Shown here: piece by piece, positions 1 to 12,136 of the stretch
Layout of the letters: every line of letters starts with the position of its first letter
Numbering within the stretch: the first letter of the stretch is position 1
Assembly (NCBI RefSeq): GCF_000003605.2
Contig: NW_003115458.1
Coordinates: 92,128-144,103 of the forward strand
From: Saccoglossus kowalevskii
Taxonomy: Eukaryota; Hemichordata; Enteropneusta; Harrimaniidae
Length of the DNA: 51,976 nt
Reading direction: 5' to 3'
Made by a program: the position numbers and the translations under genes
The notes under the pieces: model-generated
The model's input: the letters and a program-made list of their open reading frames with translations, nothing else
What the model was told of the DNA's origin: nothing
The model's database searches: none

Positions 1-295
1 TAGTGGTGGCTATTGCTGTTGTCACCACAGTCAAGCCCATGCCCACCCATGACTCCCCACAACCTCATCTAAGGGTTGCTATTCCTGTTGTCACCACAGT
101 CAAGCACGCGCCCTCCCATGACTCCCAACAACCTCATCTAAGGGTTGCTATTCCTGTTGTCACCACAGTCAAGATTGTCCCCACCCATGACTCCCAACAA
201 CCTCATCTAAGGGTGGCTATTCCTGTTGTCACCACAGACAAGCCCGCGCCCACCCATGACTCCCAACAACCTCATCTAAGGGTGGCTATTCTGCT
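1..295. repeat. 69-bp minisatellite in HIRA intron 9
   Basis: About four copies of a 69-bp unit containing CATCTAAGGG, CTATTCCTGTTGTCACCACAG and CACCCATGACTCCCAACAAC. The AAGGG of successive units begins at 71, 140, 209 and 278. The array may continue left of the window. The unit length is divisible by 3, which creates an artefactual plus-strand open frame. It is intronic to HIRA, and no coding role is seen. Confidence 0.9.
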
Positions 296-329
296 CAAAT
301 CAGTATTCAATGATAAACAAAAAACTCAC

Positions 330-3300
330 CACACATGTGATAGCCTTACGATGACCAACAAAGTCCATATTTGCCTTCCATCCATTTCTCTCAATGATCT
401 GTGCAGTTGGTCCTGCATTGTTCATAGCATGAGCTGATACAATGTGATTACCATCTGGAGACCAGCTGAGCCTCAAAACATGGGTAGTACCTCCACACTA
501 TGAAAATACAAAGAAACTACTGAGATCATCCTCCCCTGCAAATGATTCATGCTAGATTATCTGGTCAGTAAATCCAAAAACTGTTACCCATAAGAAAAAT
601 AAGTCACTCACAAGAATGCTCCTCATTGGCTGTCCAACCTAAGTCAGTGTTCTCCACGGGTTGAAAATTTAACCTGGCGGGCAAAGCTGGTCGAAAAGAC
701 TTAGTCTATAGACTTCAGTATTTGAATTTGGGCGAACGCTTTACATTTAAAAAAAAAATAAAACCCTGTATTTTTGATTATATAAAAAATATATAATTAT
801 ATAAAAAAAATTACGTAGTCACGTTGCAACATAGTTATTTAGAATGATACAGTACGACATACAAAGTATCATTTTTTGCTTACGTCGTTGGCAAAAACAT
901 AAAGTCGTAAGAATTGAACTTCGATTTTTGTACAAATTTGATAATCATTAGTTTCTTAGATATACCAATTCAGTTTGACATAACACCTTTGATTTGTGTT
1001 AAGTAAAAGAAGCCTTCCGCACAAACCAAACAGACATGCTATGCTGTGTCAGATGGTAAAGTGACGCTGACATGTCTTATTCTGTCATTTTATGCATGTA
1101 TTTATCACCAATTCCAAGAGTAAAAGTTTTAACTTTCAAAGTATTACAAGTATTATGACTCGTCCATACATTTATATGTTTATTACACTTAAATAAAAAT
1201 TAAAATAGCCGAGCCTTCCTGATTCAAGTCTCTTGTTGATTTGACGACGGTAGGTATCATTAATGTTTATTCTTTGTCTGTATTGCTTTTCAGACAAAAT
1301 GTTCAAGATCGGTAAACAAGAAAAGGACGAACTAAAATGTCTTGTGTGTTTCACGTGTGATATGATTATTAAACAAAAAAAACAGAGTTAAGCGATCATG
1401 TACGTTCTATAAATCTAACCTTGCACACATAATCTTGCACTGATGTTTTTTTTTTTTTTTAAAAAACAACCTTGCCTTTCAGTTAACTCTTCGATGGTAT
1501 TTGTGGGTTAAAACATATTTGCATTATTAGAAAAGCAGCACACTAAGTAAACGATGTTGAAATAGTCAAAGCCAAAACAGAGTTGCATACAAGTTGTGTT
1601 ATTACAGTACCGCTGGATATACAGCCGGTAATAACAATTTTACTAGATGGATGAACCATGAAAGAAAAAGATTGCTAAGGTAACGCACCAGTTCAGTGAG
1701 TGACTTGGGGTCAAACTTCGGTCAACACACACTTGACACTTGTTTCGCAAAGTACTTGAAGTTCAATTGCGCCCAAAAATGATGTCGACAATTACTCAAT
1801 TGTTGTAGCGCATGTTGTACCAAGTCCCTGATACACCCCGTTCCAACTCCGGCTTGCTTTTCCTTCTTAGTGCATATTCTTGTTCATGTTAAATGCGGCC
1901 TCTCACTAATGTATTAAAACACTTTGAATTTATAATTTATACTGCTAAGTCAATCAGTAAGAATGCCCCTCATTGGCTGTCCAACCTGACTGCTAAGTCA
2001 ATCAGTAAGAATGCCCCTCATTGGCTGTCCAACCTGACTGCTAAGTCAATCAGTAAGAATTTACCTACTTTGGATACAGAATATGATATGTGAATCTTCT
2101 TGCAAGGCACTGAAAAAGGTCTATTGAGACACAGTATTTAGAGGAAACTCCTTCAGTCAGTAATTTACCTCATCAAATGGTTTTGTTATTGATGCTTCTT
2201 GCTGCCAATCTATTGTTCTCCAGACACGCAGACTTCTATCATCAGACTGGAAAAAAAAATACATGTGACATTTGTGTGAACAGAGATCATAATAATAAGA
2301 CAGGCATGATATAGATATAGACATAGTTCATCCCTAAAGTCACCATCTAATCCCATGTGTCAAGGATAAGGATAAGGATAAGGGACCTCTCATGGTTGTA
2401 ATGGTTGAGGAAGGTGGTTTTTATGTAAAATACAGGAGATGACTATCTTACCTGTGATGCCACATACTTGCCGACTGGATCCCAGGTAATGCCTTTGACT
2501 AGACCTGTGTGTCCTCTTAATACTGATAAAACCTCTACGGGGAAACAGACATAAAATATGTATAGAAATATGAATGAACCCAAGTTTGACTGTGAATGGG
2601 TGAAGTGACATTACAATGAACACATGCATCTGTCATAGATCTCTGAACAAGGGACAATTTCAGTTTTAATGACAAGACATGCCCTTTAAAATTACTTACC
2701 TGGAAATTTGTGTGCATTCCATATAACAACAGTGTTGTCAATGCTACACGATGCTAGCCAAGCGTCATGAGGGGACCAAGCTAAATCTAAAATATCTAGA
2801 ACACAAAGCAGTAAATAGTTATAATACATTACACCATGTTACAACAAGCCATGCATGGTGCAGTCTCTGTTAGTTATCAAATTTAAGATATACATAGTTT
2901 TGTTAATAGTAATATATATTTGTAACATAAACATGTCAGAGATATGGATCCAGAAGCTGAGGCTTGATTATGATGATATTTTAACATTGAAATAATTGTC
3001 ATCTTGTATCTGATCATCAAATGAGTACTTGTCCATGTTGAGAAATATTGCTCTGGAACAGCAATAATTAAAACAAAATGGCCACCAATTGGCCATTTTG
3101 AATACATCTGTATATCTATGATATATAATGAATATATCAAATTTGAACATAATCAGTCAAAGCATGTCAGATATGTGGCTCTAGAATCGCATTCATTAAA
3201 ACAAAATGGCCGCCAGTCATTTTGAATCCGATCTGAAAAATAAAATGGCATGCATCAAGGGCCAATAATGTCTAATGTATGTACCAAGTTTGAACAAAAT

Positions 3301-6300
3301 CCATTCATAAACGACCAAGATCAAGTTCCAGAAAGCCAGTAATGCTTGATTTTTTAGCACAAAAATGGCCACCATTCGTCCACTTTGAATCAAATAGTCA
3401 AACTAATACATCTGTATATCTTTTATATGATGTATAAAGAATATATAAAATTTGAACATAATCAGTCAAAGCATGTCGGAGATATGGCACTGCTACTGCA
3501 CTCATTAACAAAATGGGAGCCAGTCGGCCATTTAAAATCAGAACTGAAAAAATAAAATGATGTGCATCAAGGTTCTATAATGTCAAATGTATGTATAAAG
3601 TTTGAACAAAATTCATCTGTAAACAGTCGAGACATGCTTGATTATGATCGCTATTCGGCCATCTTGAATCAGATCGAGAAACAAATTGATGTGCATATGT
3701 ATTATATTATGTATGATGTATGTATGAATTTTGAGTGTAATCAGTCCAGGCATGTCTAAGATATAGGTCAGGATGCACAAACGGACGGACGCACATAGGT
3801 CAATCTATCCAAACTGGGACTAATAAAGGAAGCTTTATCAAGCGCATCATTGCGAAAGACATTATTAAAAACATCACGTGGGCCAAACTCCGCTACAACT
3901 CAGACAGGTATAGGCAATTATGACGTCTTCACAGTATTGTGTACTTCCATCATTTTACAAGATTCTTGAGTATTGATAGACCAATACATGCTATCAGCTG
4001 ATAAATGCATACATGTAGCTATAGCAACCAACTTACCTCCTGAATGCGCCCTAAGAGTGCTCACACATCTCCACTGTTCAATATTAACGGTTTTACCACC
4101 AAATGAAGTAGAGGAGCTGCCTGGATACCTGCAACAATTTGTGATATATTGTACACGTAAGGCTAGCAAAATTCAGCCACAAAACACATCTTACAAAATG
4201 ATGATTATGGCAAACACAGTTTTGGTAACATATAATGTATCCCTAACCAAAACAAATTTGAAATGTGCACTGGTTCTAAGACAAGTGAAATTTGTAATCC
4301 ACTTGTCCATCACATTTGTAATATATATATGTTCTTACTGGGCAGTTTTATTTATTTCATATTACTGTGTAGTAGTTTTTGATATTCACAGTTTTTTCAA
4401 GTCTTTAGTGTATTTAACACATTTTTTGCTGAAAGCCTCTATGGAGAAAAAAAAACATCGACAGGCAATGTGGCAACCTCAAACTTCTCCATAAAGTGAT
4501 CTTTAGAGGCTTTATGCATTTTTTAATTAATATTGACTTTACACTGACATCATAATTTATCGTCCAAATCTTTTAATTTCTTTTGATTTCATCAGCAGCC
4601 AATTCACATTGAGTTCCTGCTATATCAGTATTTGAGATTTTTACAATATATATACAACAACAATGACAGAAGTGATGATTAGCACAACATTTCATCTTTC
4701 TAGCAATTCGCAAATGTTTATTGCACCAGGCTTTAAAGCGAGGAGTTGTCACCTGCACATGCGGCAGATGTCAATAGCGTGTCATTATTTACAAACAAGC
4801 GTCTACCCATGAGCCTTTGCATTTTTTGCATGTGTTGTTATCGTTGCTTGGGACTCAATTCCCGCTGTAATGGATAACAATGTAAGTGCAGTGATGAGTA
4901 AGATGAGTCACATGAAGTTATTGAGTTAACAACTCACCTGCCAATGAACTGCCATATCATTATAAGTTTATCATCGCCACCAGATGCCAGATATTTTCCG
5001 TTCATGGACCACCTCACAGAGTTGACACATGCTGTTAAAAAAACATTCAGATCACTATGAAAGACTTCAATGTGATCACATCAGAATTCAGATCACAGTT
5101 ACAGACAGTCTCAGCAACCCTCACTCATGTAAATGGTAATCTCAGCCTATACCAGGGTGTCTAGACTGGCAAAGTCGCAACTTGTTTTTTTGTTTTACAA
5201 AAAGAAAAAAAAATTATTGTTCTTTTATTCCTTTTAGCGTGATCACGAAAACTAACCTGACCGCTAAAGAAATCCCGACTGGATGCATCTGCGGGCATTT
5301 GACTGCTGTTAATTATTCATGATGTCATTGATTATTCATGAGTGGGTGTGTGAAAGTAAACGTGACCTTTTAAAGGTTGATTCGATTCGATCGCAGAGAT
5401 GGATACTTTTTTAACTGCAACGACGATACTTTCATCCATGTTTACTGAAAACAAGTCGATTTAAATGTATATATTAAGGTAGAGATGCAGTTTACCAGAC
5501 AGGTATTTTAATTAGTTAATTAGGAAACCAAGATGACTTCCCTTGTCCCCAAAACTATATATTTTCAGAAAGCTTATTGTATGAATTTTAAAATTTTTTT
5601 ATTTTTTTTATTTCATGGACACTGTAGTTTGAAATATGCACAAAAATTTGCTTTTTTGGTCAAAAGCAATTTAAAAAAAAATAGCTTCTAAACCATGCTT
5701 CTATTTCCTGTCAAAATTGGTTTATGGGTACATCTGTTTACTATGAAGAAAGTGTCGTCTTGAAAACTGTCTACCAGTTGTCAATTTTGCAGGGCAGCAG
5801 CTCAAATTTCACTACTTCAAGTTTATACATAAATTATAACACCCAGGCTAGTTGTCTGTACGATTGTTGTAACACTGTTCAACCAAAAACAATGCCCCGA
5901 CGACGTTTTGAAGATAAACACATTGTCAATCATTTGTGAAAATTTCAAAAAAAAAGGTCAAAGCGTCTAGGAGCTATTCTTTTTTAAAGTTCTGGGATGT
6001 GGACTAAAAAGAAGCTGAGATAATTGCTAATTTGCATAACAATTCACTCAGTAAGAAGTTTGCTAATGCTCATAATTAAAATGGCTGTAACAGTTCCAAA
6101 TTTAAATGTATTATCGTTTTGTTAAAAGTTAAATATAGTGCATAATATGGAGATCCCGTCATTTTTTTTTTTCACCATGTTTCTTTTTTATTATTTATGT
6201 GCAGCCTTGCTAAATCTTGCTAAGCATTCAAAAAAGAGAATGTTTGCACCTGTTATCTATATTTTAAAATTGTCTTTTGAGTACGTTCCACTATTCACAA

Positions 6301-9300
6301 CTCTACAAAATTTTAACAGTCTATAGCCAAGACTGTTTGGATAATAAAAAGCAAAAAAAAAAATTCACTCCCAAGTGCCCACGAACCTGCATCTCCTTAA
6401 GTAGTGTTTCAAAATCGCCGGGATATCGTGAAAGGTCACGATAATTACTATGATTAGGGATGACGTATACAGCTGCACTCTGATTCGTTGTCAATGCTAG
6501 TCAACATCTTTAATTAGCATAATCACCGGAGTGATTCCGCTCCGGTTTTCACTCCAACGCTGGGGGACGCTTGCAGATGCGTCCAGTCAAGATTTCTTTC
6601 GCAGTCACGCTAGTTTTCGTGATCACGTTAAAAAGGTTAAATTGACCATTAATTATATTGTTTTTGTAAAAACAAAAAAGAACTTCCGACTTTGCCAATC
6701 TACAGGGTGTCCACCTACGAAACGGACTGGCAACTTTGATTTTGGACTGGCAACTCTTTCCCCATTTTTTCAAAATAATTTTACCAAAATATATCCAAAA
6801 TCATCCACATTTTCATGAAGTTGAATTGTTTTAAACTGGCAGTTGCAAATTCCTGGCTAATAGCCTGGCCCATACATAAACTGATGCCTTCAGAATCCAA
6901 GTTGCCAGTGTACATGTATTATACAGTCGGAATGTTACTTGTCACTCAATATTTCCGACTTGCTATAATATTCATCTGACCAGGTTTAACAAATATGATA
7001 GGTTTCAATCATCAAAATCAGTATCAGTATACATACGGTAATGTTAATTCTCATCAGAACAACGTCAACCCATTATAATTAAAATTGATTAGGCAATTAC
7101 CGGTATACTACATATGTACCAGGGATATTTTAAACAAGGGAACAGGGGTGCAGTGCTCTCATGCCATGGCCATGCACCCCCTTACCCTGGGAAGCAGATC
7201 CTCTGGCAACCATAAAATTCTGATTGACCAGGGATCACATGTGGCCACAGTCTTCAACTGTGACCTGTCTGATAGTAATTTTGGCATTAAGGAAGCCATA
7301 GAATGCTCCATTTTAACTTAGAATTATCAAAAACTCCACACCCTGGTAGGGAGAACCCTATCTCCCCCACTTGGTGGCGCCGCTAAATTGCAGTGTTCCC
7401 TCTGAACTTCTCTGTATGGTCCAAAATGATGATGTAATTTAGTGAAAATTTTCAAAATGTGAAAATATTTGCACTAAATTTTTGACAAAAAAATAAAGGG
7501 TTAAAATAATTAATATGTGTGAAAATAATTACCATACTGTATTAATTAATTTGTAGGTAGTTGTACTATTTTTAGGTATTTGATCAACCCATCCATAAGT
7601 CTCATGCGCTTTTGATGTAAAATTAAATCAAAGAAAGCTTGGAAAGAACTCCCGTGTGCTGAGAGTATTGAATACACATTAAAAATTAATTCAAAATTAT
7701 TTGTACTTGAGATATTGATGGAAAAGCTGAAAACTAATTATGTAAATCAGGTAACTAATATGAACAGATTTGAGTGTAAAACTAATCAGGTCTGCGTAAT
7801 GTAATATCGATGTACCAAGTTTCATTGAAATGTGATTAGAACAAAAAAACTATGAATTATTATTAGAGAATTAATATAAACAAATTTGTTTAACCCAAAA
7901 TTAATCGGGCATGTCTATTGGTCTACATCATTTATGTACCAAATTTATTCAAATGTGATGACCAGTATCAGTGTTAATTAATGTTGTTAATTAGGTGATT
8001 GATAAGCATAAATATTTACCAAAAACTAATTGGGTCTTTGCATAGTCCTAGGTTCATTGAAATGTGATGATGAGTACTCTTTAAAAGTTTCATTAAAATC
8101 CAATTAGTGGTTCTTTATACAAAAAAATGTATATCAGTGGAACAATCATGGTAAAAATTACCTAATTATGCAAATTAGGCAATTAATATGCACAATTATT
8201 TTCCCTAAAACTAATCAGGTCTCTGCATAGTCCTAGAAGATCTATGTCGTAAGTCTCATTGAAATATGATGATTAGTACTTGAGATATTAGGCGAAAAGC
8301 AGAAAATTAACTAATTATGCTAATAAGGTAATTAATATGCACAAATATTTACCCCAAAACTAATCAGGTCTCTGCACAGTCCTTAAGTAACTATGAACAG
8401 ACTTTCATTGAAATGTGATGATTACTACTTGAAATATCAAAAGCTGAAAATTAATTAATTATGCAAATTAGGTAATTAATATGTACTGATATTACCCTAA
8501 AATTTATCAGGTCTGTGTAGTATCCTATGACATCTATGTACCAAGTTTTATTGAAATGTGATGATTAGCACTTGAGATATCAATGGAAAAGCCGAAAATT
8601 GATTAATTAATCATTACGCAAATTAGGTAATCAATATATCCGGATTTTTACCTAAAACTAATCAAATCTGCGTATTAGTTCAGAGCATCCATGTGCCAAG
8701 TTTCATCAAAATCCAATGAGTGGTTCTTTAGATATCAGTGGAACAGTCATGGAACAGCTAAAAATCAGCCAATTATCATGCAAATTAGGTAATTAATATT
8801 CATGGGATTTTTAACAAAACATAATCAAATCTGCGCATTGGCCCAGAGCATCTATGCACCAAGTTTCATCGAAATTTGATTAGTGGATCTTGAGATAACG
8901 GTGGAACAAAAAAAGTGGCATACATACATACATTCGGACAGGGTGGCTACAAAGACTCCTATTTGTGCTTCGCACACAGGAGTTAAAAATAACAGATAAA
9001 AGTGCATAAACAAAGATGTAGAGGTATAGTTACCAAGGTGATTGTCCATCGAACAAAGTAATTTAGGCACATTCTCATCCTTTTCTACTTTTTCATTTTT
9101 CACTGGTGCAATATTCCAGATGGCTACCTTGCCAGAATCATCACCTACAAACAAGAGAAAAAAAATCATGCTTTTTTATTTTGTGATCTGCAACCTTACC
9201 TTGCTGCACAAAAGTTTCTTGATTGCAAAATTATTCACAATGCAAATACCACCGGTAGTAAAGTTTTGCATTTACTAAAAAACAATATATGAGCCAACAT

Positions 9301-10908
9301 TTCAATATTTCCAAGAATTCTTAGTTTTTCTGTCTCGCTTTGAAAATTAAATGGCAACTTACTCATTTTATTAAGTTGTTTATTTCAAATGTAATGCATG
9401 CATACAAACACTGATTGCTAAACAGAAATTAAAATAGAAAATGTTTCTAGCATGCACACTGTGCATGTTGGTTTTGAGAATTACCTGCACAAAGCTCTAA
9501 ATATTGTTTATAAACATTATTGAGGAAATTGTTAATTTATTGTCAGACATACCCATTGCAGTGTGCACCCATGTATTTCAAACCCTGTATCCGCCATGTT
9601 TTTTCCATGCATGAATTATTACCCCCTCAGTTAGATTGTGCTAGATGAAAAGATTTGAGAACTTTCAAATAACACAAAAGTGATTTATCAATGATGAATA
9701 TACAATTTTTTAACATTGATTTTCGTGAAAAAATTACATATAAACTGAGACCATTGAAGAAGTATTTAAAAGTTTTTGTGGTGAAAATAGCACATCATCA
9801 CTCACTTATTATACAATGTACATGTAATAAACTTGTATCTCAATGGGCATGTTTGCAATAGTTGTGCTATATTTTATTAAGCTTAAACAAGCCATTATCA
9901 CTGGTTGACTATGCCCATACATGTATCTGTGGGAAAATATTGAATTTGTTGTTTTGCCTTTCAAAATCTATATTTACAACATTTTAGAGTTAAAAATCTA
10001 CAACACGGTGATTATGTAAAAGCTTCAAAATCTTGCCTTTTATTGTGTTTGTAAAACTAGGATGTTTTTCGTCAGGTGACACTGTGCCCAGAAATGTGTG
10101 TGAACATAAATTAAGTTGTCTAGAAAGACCATGTTGTTGTAAATAACGAGTAAATTCAGTAGTCATCCCAACTTTCTGGGCTGAGGTTTTAAAATATGTA
10201 CACAGATCACACATGAACTGTGTGTGTCAAAGTCAAAATCATAACAAAAATGCTCCAATTTATGATTTATTTTAGAAATTGGAATATTAACAATCAATAT
10301 GACAGATCACTGGTATGACTTATTTCCAATAAACTATCTGTCTATATAGCCTAAGATCTATAATGGCTACCTCTGCATATGCACAGACAAATTTAACTCC
10401 GGATTTATGACAGGCACACCCGATATTGTTTACATTTATTGTAAACATATCAGCCCTGTCGACAGATCGTATCTCTGGATATCCTTACACGAATACCAAG
10501 AAATAAGAATTACATGTATAAGTTTAGGTGGTGTTACTTCGTGCAGCATTGTCATATCGATCGTAGTTACATTGTTGTTATATAATACACTTACCTTGCC
10601 CCCCAGTCACAAACCTAGATCCATCAGGGTGAATATCGATCGAGAATATCGGTTTACCTGGAACGGAAAAAGAATTCTATTTCATAAACCTATAACGGCT
10701 ATATTTTGGATAAATAACGCATATACAACAGACGAACGATTGAGTAATAGTAGTGATTTCAAAAATAACCACATGTCAACGTGAATAAGGCAAACTAAAA
10801 AGTCATAGCGAACGATTTTTGCAATACTTTGTTTTCTAGCAATTTTTTTTTCAAACAGAATGCATACATACCATCATGTGACACCCAAGCGGGCTTCAGA
10901 AGACGCAT
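330..10908 (-). CDS. HIRA: HIRA histone chaperone, N-terminal WD40 part (5' exons, partial)
   Basis: HIRA is the nuclear chaperone that deposits histone H3.3-H4 independently of replication; its N-terminal WD40 propeller docks UBN1. Exons on the minus strand, in transcription order: 10872-10908, 10595-10657, 9034-9144, 4938-5031, 4037-4128, 2700-2795, 2452-2534, 2169-2246, 330-497. All junctions are GT-AG and the reading phase is continuous (822 nt, 274 residues). The product starts [20 protein letters not shown] and contains [53 protein letters not shown] and [17 protein letters not shown], each nearly identical to human HIRA as I recall it. About five of the seven WD blades are present; the rest lies left of position 1. 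No other ATG competes for the start. Identity is from family knowledge; splice sites are read directly. Confidence 0.93.
498..2168. other. HIRA intron 8 (non-coding)
   Basis: Intron between the exons at 2169-2246 and 330-497. It is AT-rich and includes a T-run at about 1447-1460. A single copy at 613-640 of the motif found in the 48-bp repeat below (AAGAATGCnCCTCATTGGCTGTCCAACCT) shows that unit is dispersed. I see no gene here. Confidence 0.75.
1941..2064. repeat. 48-bp tandem repeat (about 2.5 copies) in HIRA intron 8
   Basis: Units begin ACTGCTAAGTCAATCAGTAA at 1941, 1989 and 2037; the first two are essentially identical and the third is partial. A related single unit lies at 613-640 in the same intron. 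Confidence 0.9.
2361..2383. repeat. Short AAGGAT hexamer repeat in HIRA intron 7
   Basis: About 3.5 copies of AAGGAT, in the short intron between the exons at 2452-2534 and 2169-2246. A minor microsatellite. Confidence 0.8.
2796..4036. repeat. HIRA intron 5 with a diverged 'AAAATGGCC' repeat array (about 2940-3790)
   Basis: The intron is filled by diverged repeat units recurring every 150-250 bp. Each contains CAAAATGGCCNCCA near a complementary GGCCATTTTGAATC, then a stretch like ATGTACCAAGTTTGAACAAAATC and GTCAAAGCATGTCNGAGATATGG. The array ends in ACAAACGGACGGACGCACAT at about 3776-3796. No reading frame persists across units. The type is unknown to me; arrays like this are common in marine-invertebrate introns. 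Confidence 0.65.
4129..4937. other. HIRA intron 4, carrying a truncated MITE copy
   Basis: Intron between the exons at 4938-5031 and 4037-4128. It is AT-rich, and apart from the short transposon-like element at 4735-4873 I see no feature. Confidence 0.7.
4735..4873 (+). mobile_element. MITE family B, truncated copy
   Basis: Begins AAAGCGAGGAGTTGTCACCTGC and runs through CAAGCGTCTACCCATGAGCC to GGGACTCAATTCCCGCTG. It is homologous over its length to the fuller copies at 36553-36713 and 43281-43446, but lacks the right-hand inverted terminus (GCGCAGGTGACGACCCTCCCGCTTTA). It is a non-coding, non-autonomous element. Confidence 0.75.
5164..6700. mobile_element. TIR DNA transposon, family A, 1.54-kb copy
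   Basis: Left end GACTGGCAAAGTCGCAACTT at 5164; right end CGACTTTGCCAATC finishing at 6700; TA dinucleotides flank both sides (5162-5163 and 6701-6702). The inverted repeats are about 130-150 bp and imperfect: the inner blocks CGTGATCACGAAAACTA and GCATCTGC recur inverted near 6570-6630. The interior has no convincing transposase frame, so it is probably non-autonomous. TA target duplications would suit a Tc1/mariner-type origin, which is inference. Confidence 0.8.
7600..8990. repeat. Diverged array of about 144-161-bp monomers, ending in a hairpin
   Basis: Monomers carry CAAATTAGGTAATTAATATG, then ACCCCAAAACTAATCAGGTC, then ATGTACCAAGTTTCATTGAA and TGATGATTAGTACTTGAGAT. The AATTAGG/AATAAGG word recurs near 8172, 8322, 8466, 8624 and 8785. 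The array ends with CATACATACATTCGGACAGG and an inverted repeat at 8955-8983 (ACTCCT...TGTGC-TTC-GCACA...AGGAGT). Upstream copies back to about 7600 are more diverged. There is no coding frame. Confidence 0.75.
9145..10594. other. HIRA intron 2 (non-coding)
   Basis: AT-rich intron between the exons at 10595-10657 and 9034-9144. Short open frames occur but none resembles a known protein. No repeats or structured elements stand out. Confidence 0.65.
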
Positions 10909-10982
10909 GATGCTTATTGCAGCGCGATAGTGTCGGTAGAATTCTCCCTCAAACACCAATCAATCGGTTTAAAATTTACAGT

Positions 10983-10995
10983 CCGCCATTTTGAA
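10983..10995 (-). promoter_or_regulatory. YY1-like motif upstream of the HIRA start
   Basis: Read on the minus strand, this reads CAAAATGGCGGAC, close to the YY1 consensus AANATGGCGG that often sits near housekeeping-gene start sites. It lies about 80 bp upstream of the HIRA ATG, in a locally CG-richer stretch (about 10900-11070). No TATA box is evident. The role is inferred from motif and position; the cap site is unknown. Confidence 0.3.
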
Positions 10996-11271
10996 TGTAA
11001 TGCCGAGCCTCAAAGGTGAACTCCAGGTGGCGCTATGTGCGAGCGGGAAAATAATTAATCGCCGCAACTGGTAGGACGTGGCGAGAATCAAAAATACATG
11101 TTTGTTTCCAAGGTAAAATTGTGTTTGAATAACCGTTTGTGTGTTTCAGAACAGATACTGCCAAAATAAGTTAAGAACATACACTCGTACAGTCTGTTGA
11201 TTTAAAATAGTAATAGTAAACGTCATCATTTTCTTTGTCAGTGTATATATCCTGGTGTATATGCAAGGTTA

Positions 11272-11799
11272 GACTGGCGCAGTCGGGGCGATTAATTTGT
11301 TTTTTGTAGTTTAAATAAAATTAAAAAAAAATCGCGAAATGGAGGTGTTAGCGCGAAATCACCCCGACTGGTTTATTCTGCAGGAAATTCATTGCTATTA
11401 AATATTCATGAATNNNNNNNNNNNNNNNNNNNNNNNNNNNNNNNNNNNNNNNNNNNNNNNNNNAATTCATCACAATTTGTAAAAAAAGTAACTCGTACTA
11501 GTCGTAGAATTAAAAAAAAATCGAGTGCTACAACCAGCCGACGTCTTCTCGGTCAGAGATCAGTTGAAGAGACGTTGTGATTGGCTTAGATGATTGTCAA
11601 TTAGAACATCATTAACATAATTACCCGTTGAAAAATCGACGGGTTCCTGCAGTGTCGATAGAGGGCCATGCAGAATAAACCAGTCGGGGTGATTTCACAG
11701 TTACAGGGGATTTCGCGCTAACACCTCCATTTCGCGATATTTTGTATTTTACAGTATTTGAACTACAAAAACAAATTAATCGCCCCGACTGCGCCAGTC
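11272..11799. mobile_element. TIR DNA transposon, family A relative (528 bp, contains the assembly gap)
   Basis: Starts GACTGGCGCAGTCGGGGCGA, ends inverted at 11799, and has TA on both sides (11270-11271 and 11800-11801). The inverted repeats exceed 120 bp: AATCGCGAAATGGAGGTGTT and CACCCCGACTGGTTTATTCTGCA recur inverted at about 11664-11745. The centre is a run of 50 N (11414-11463), plausibly because the inverted repeat was hard to assemble. No transposase is seen. Confidence 0.85.
11414..11463. other. Assembly gap (50 N)
   Basis: A run of 50 N inside the inverted-repeat element. A round 50 may be a placeholder, so the true length is unknown. Confidence 0.98.
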
Positions 11800-12114
11800 T
11801 AGGTCTGTGTAAACAAAGAACAATACGCACCGTTGTCATTGTTTGTGTCAAGCCACATATCTAGCTATCCCCATGGCAACTCCTGAGCTGGGCTTTGTTC
11901 TGTGGTTTGGTTACGATATCTAATAAATACTAATATTCGGGAATATTTAGCTTGCTGAATTTGTGAGATATCAAAAATATCAAAAATGCCCACATGAAGT
12001 AAAAGGCTACAACATGAGGAGAATTCAGAAAAAGTTTAAAATCCGCGACCATAGTTTGGAAATCAAATTAGGTAGAAAAAGAAAAACACCCAGAGAGGAA
12101 AAAAATAGACTTTG

Positions 12115-12136
12115 TAAAAAAAAAAAAAAAAAAAAG
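12115..12136. repeat. Poly(A) tract
   Basis: About 20 consecutive A in an A-rich stretch at 11990-12420. It could be the tail of an old retroposed sequence, but no target duplication or upstream body is recognisable. Confidence 0.6.

Larger units (their letters stand above)
5032..9033. other. HIRA intron 3 (4.0 kb): transposon plus satellite-like array
   Basis: This is the longest HIRA intron in the window. It holds the 1.5-kb inverted-repeat element at 5164-6700, a flank at about 6705-6905 with several GGCAACTTTGATTTTGG-like words, and the diverged array at about 7600-8990. I could not identify any conserved coding exon inside it. Confidence 0.7.

Noticed and set aside
3-437. 144-codon plus-strand frame with repeated VTTVK...HDSQQPHLR
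   Set aside because: Arises from the 69-bp minisatellite and then runs antisense through a real HIRA exon.
3973-4494. 173-codon plus-strand frame
   Set aside because: It overlaps the antisense of HIRA exon 4037-4128 and then AT-rich intron; no family resemblance, and the opposite strand is clearly coding.
5164-6700. Transposase gene inside the 1.5-kb TIR element
   Set aside because: Interior frames are short (under 75 codons) and AT-rich, with no DDE/D-type motif visible.
8955-8983. Helitron 3' end
   Set aside because: There is a hairpin, but no CTRR terminus follows at the usual distance and no TC start was found.
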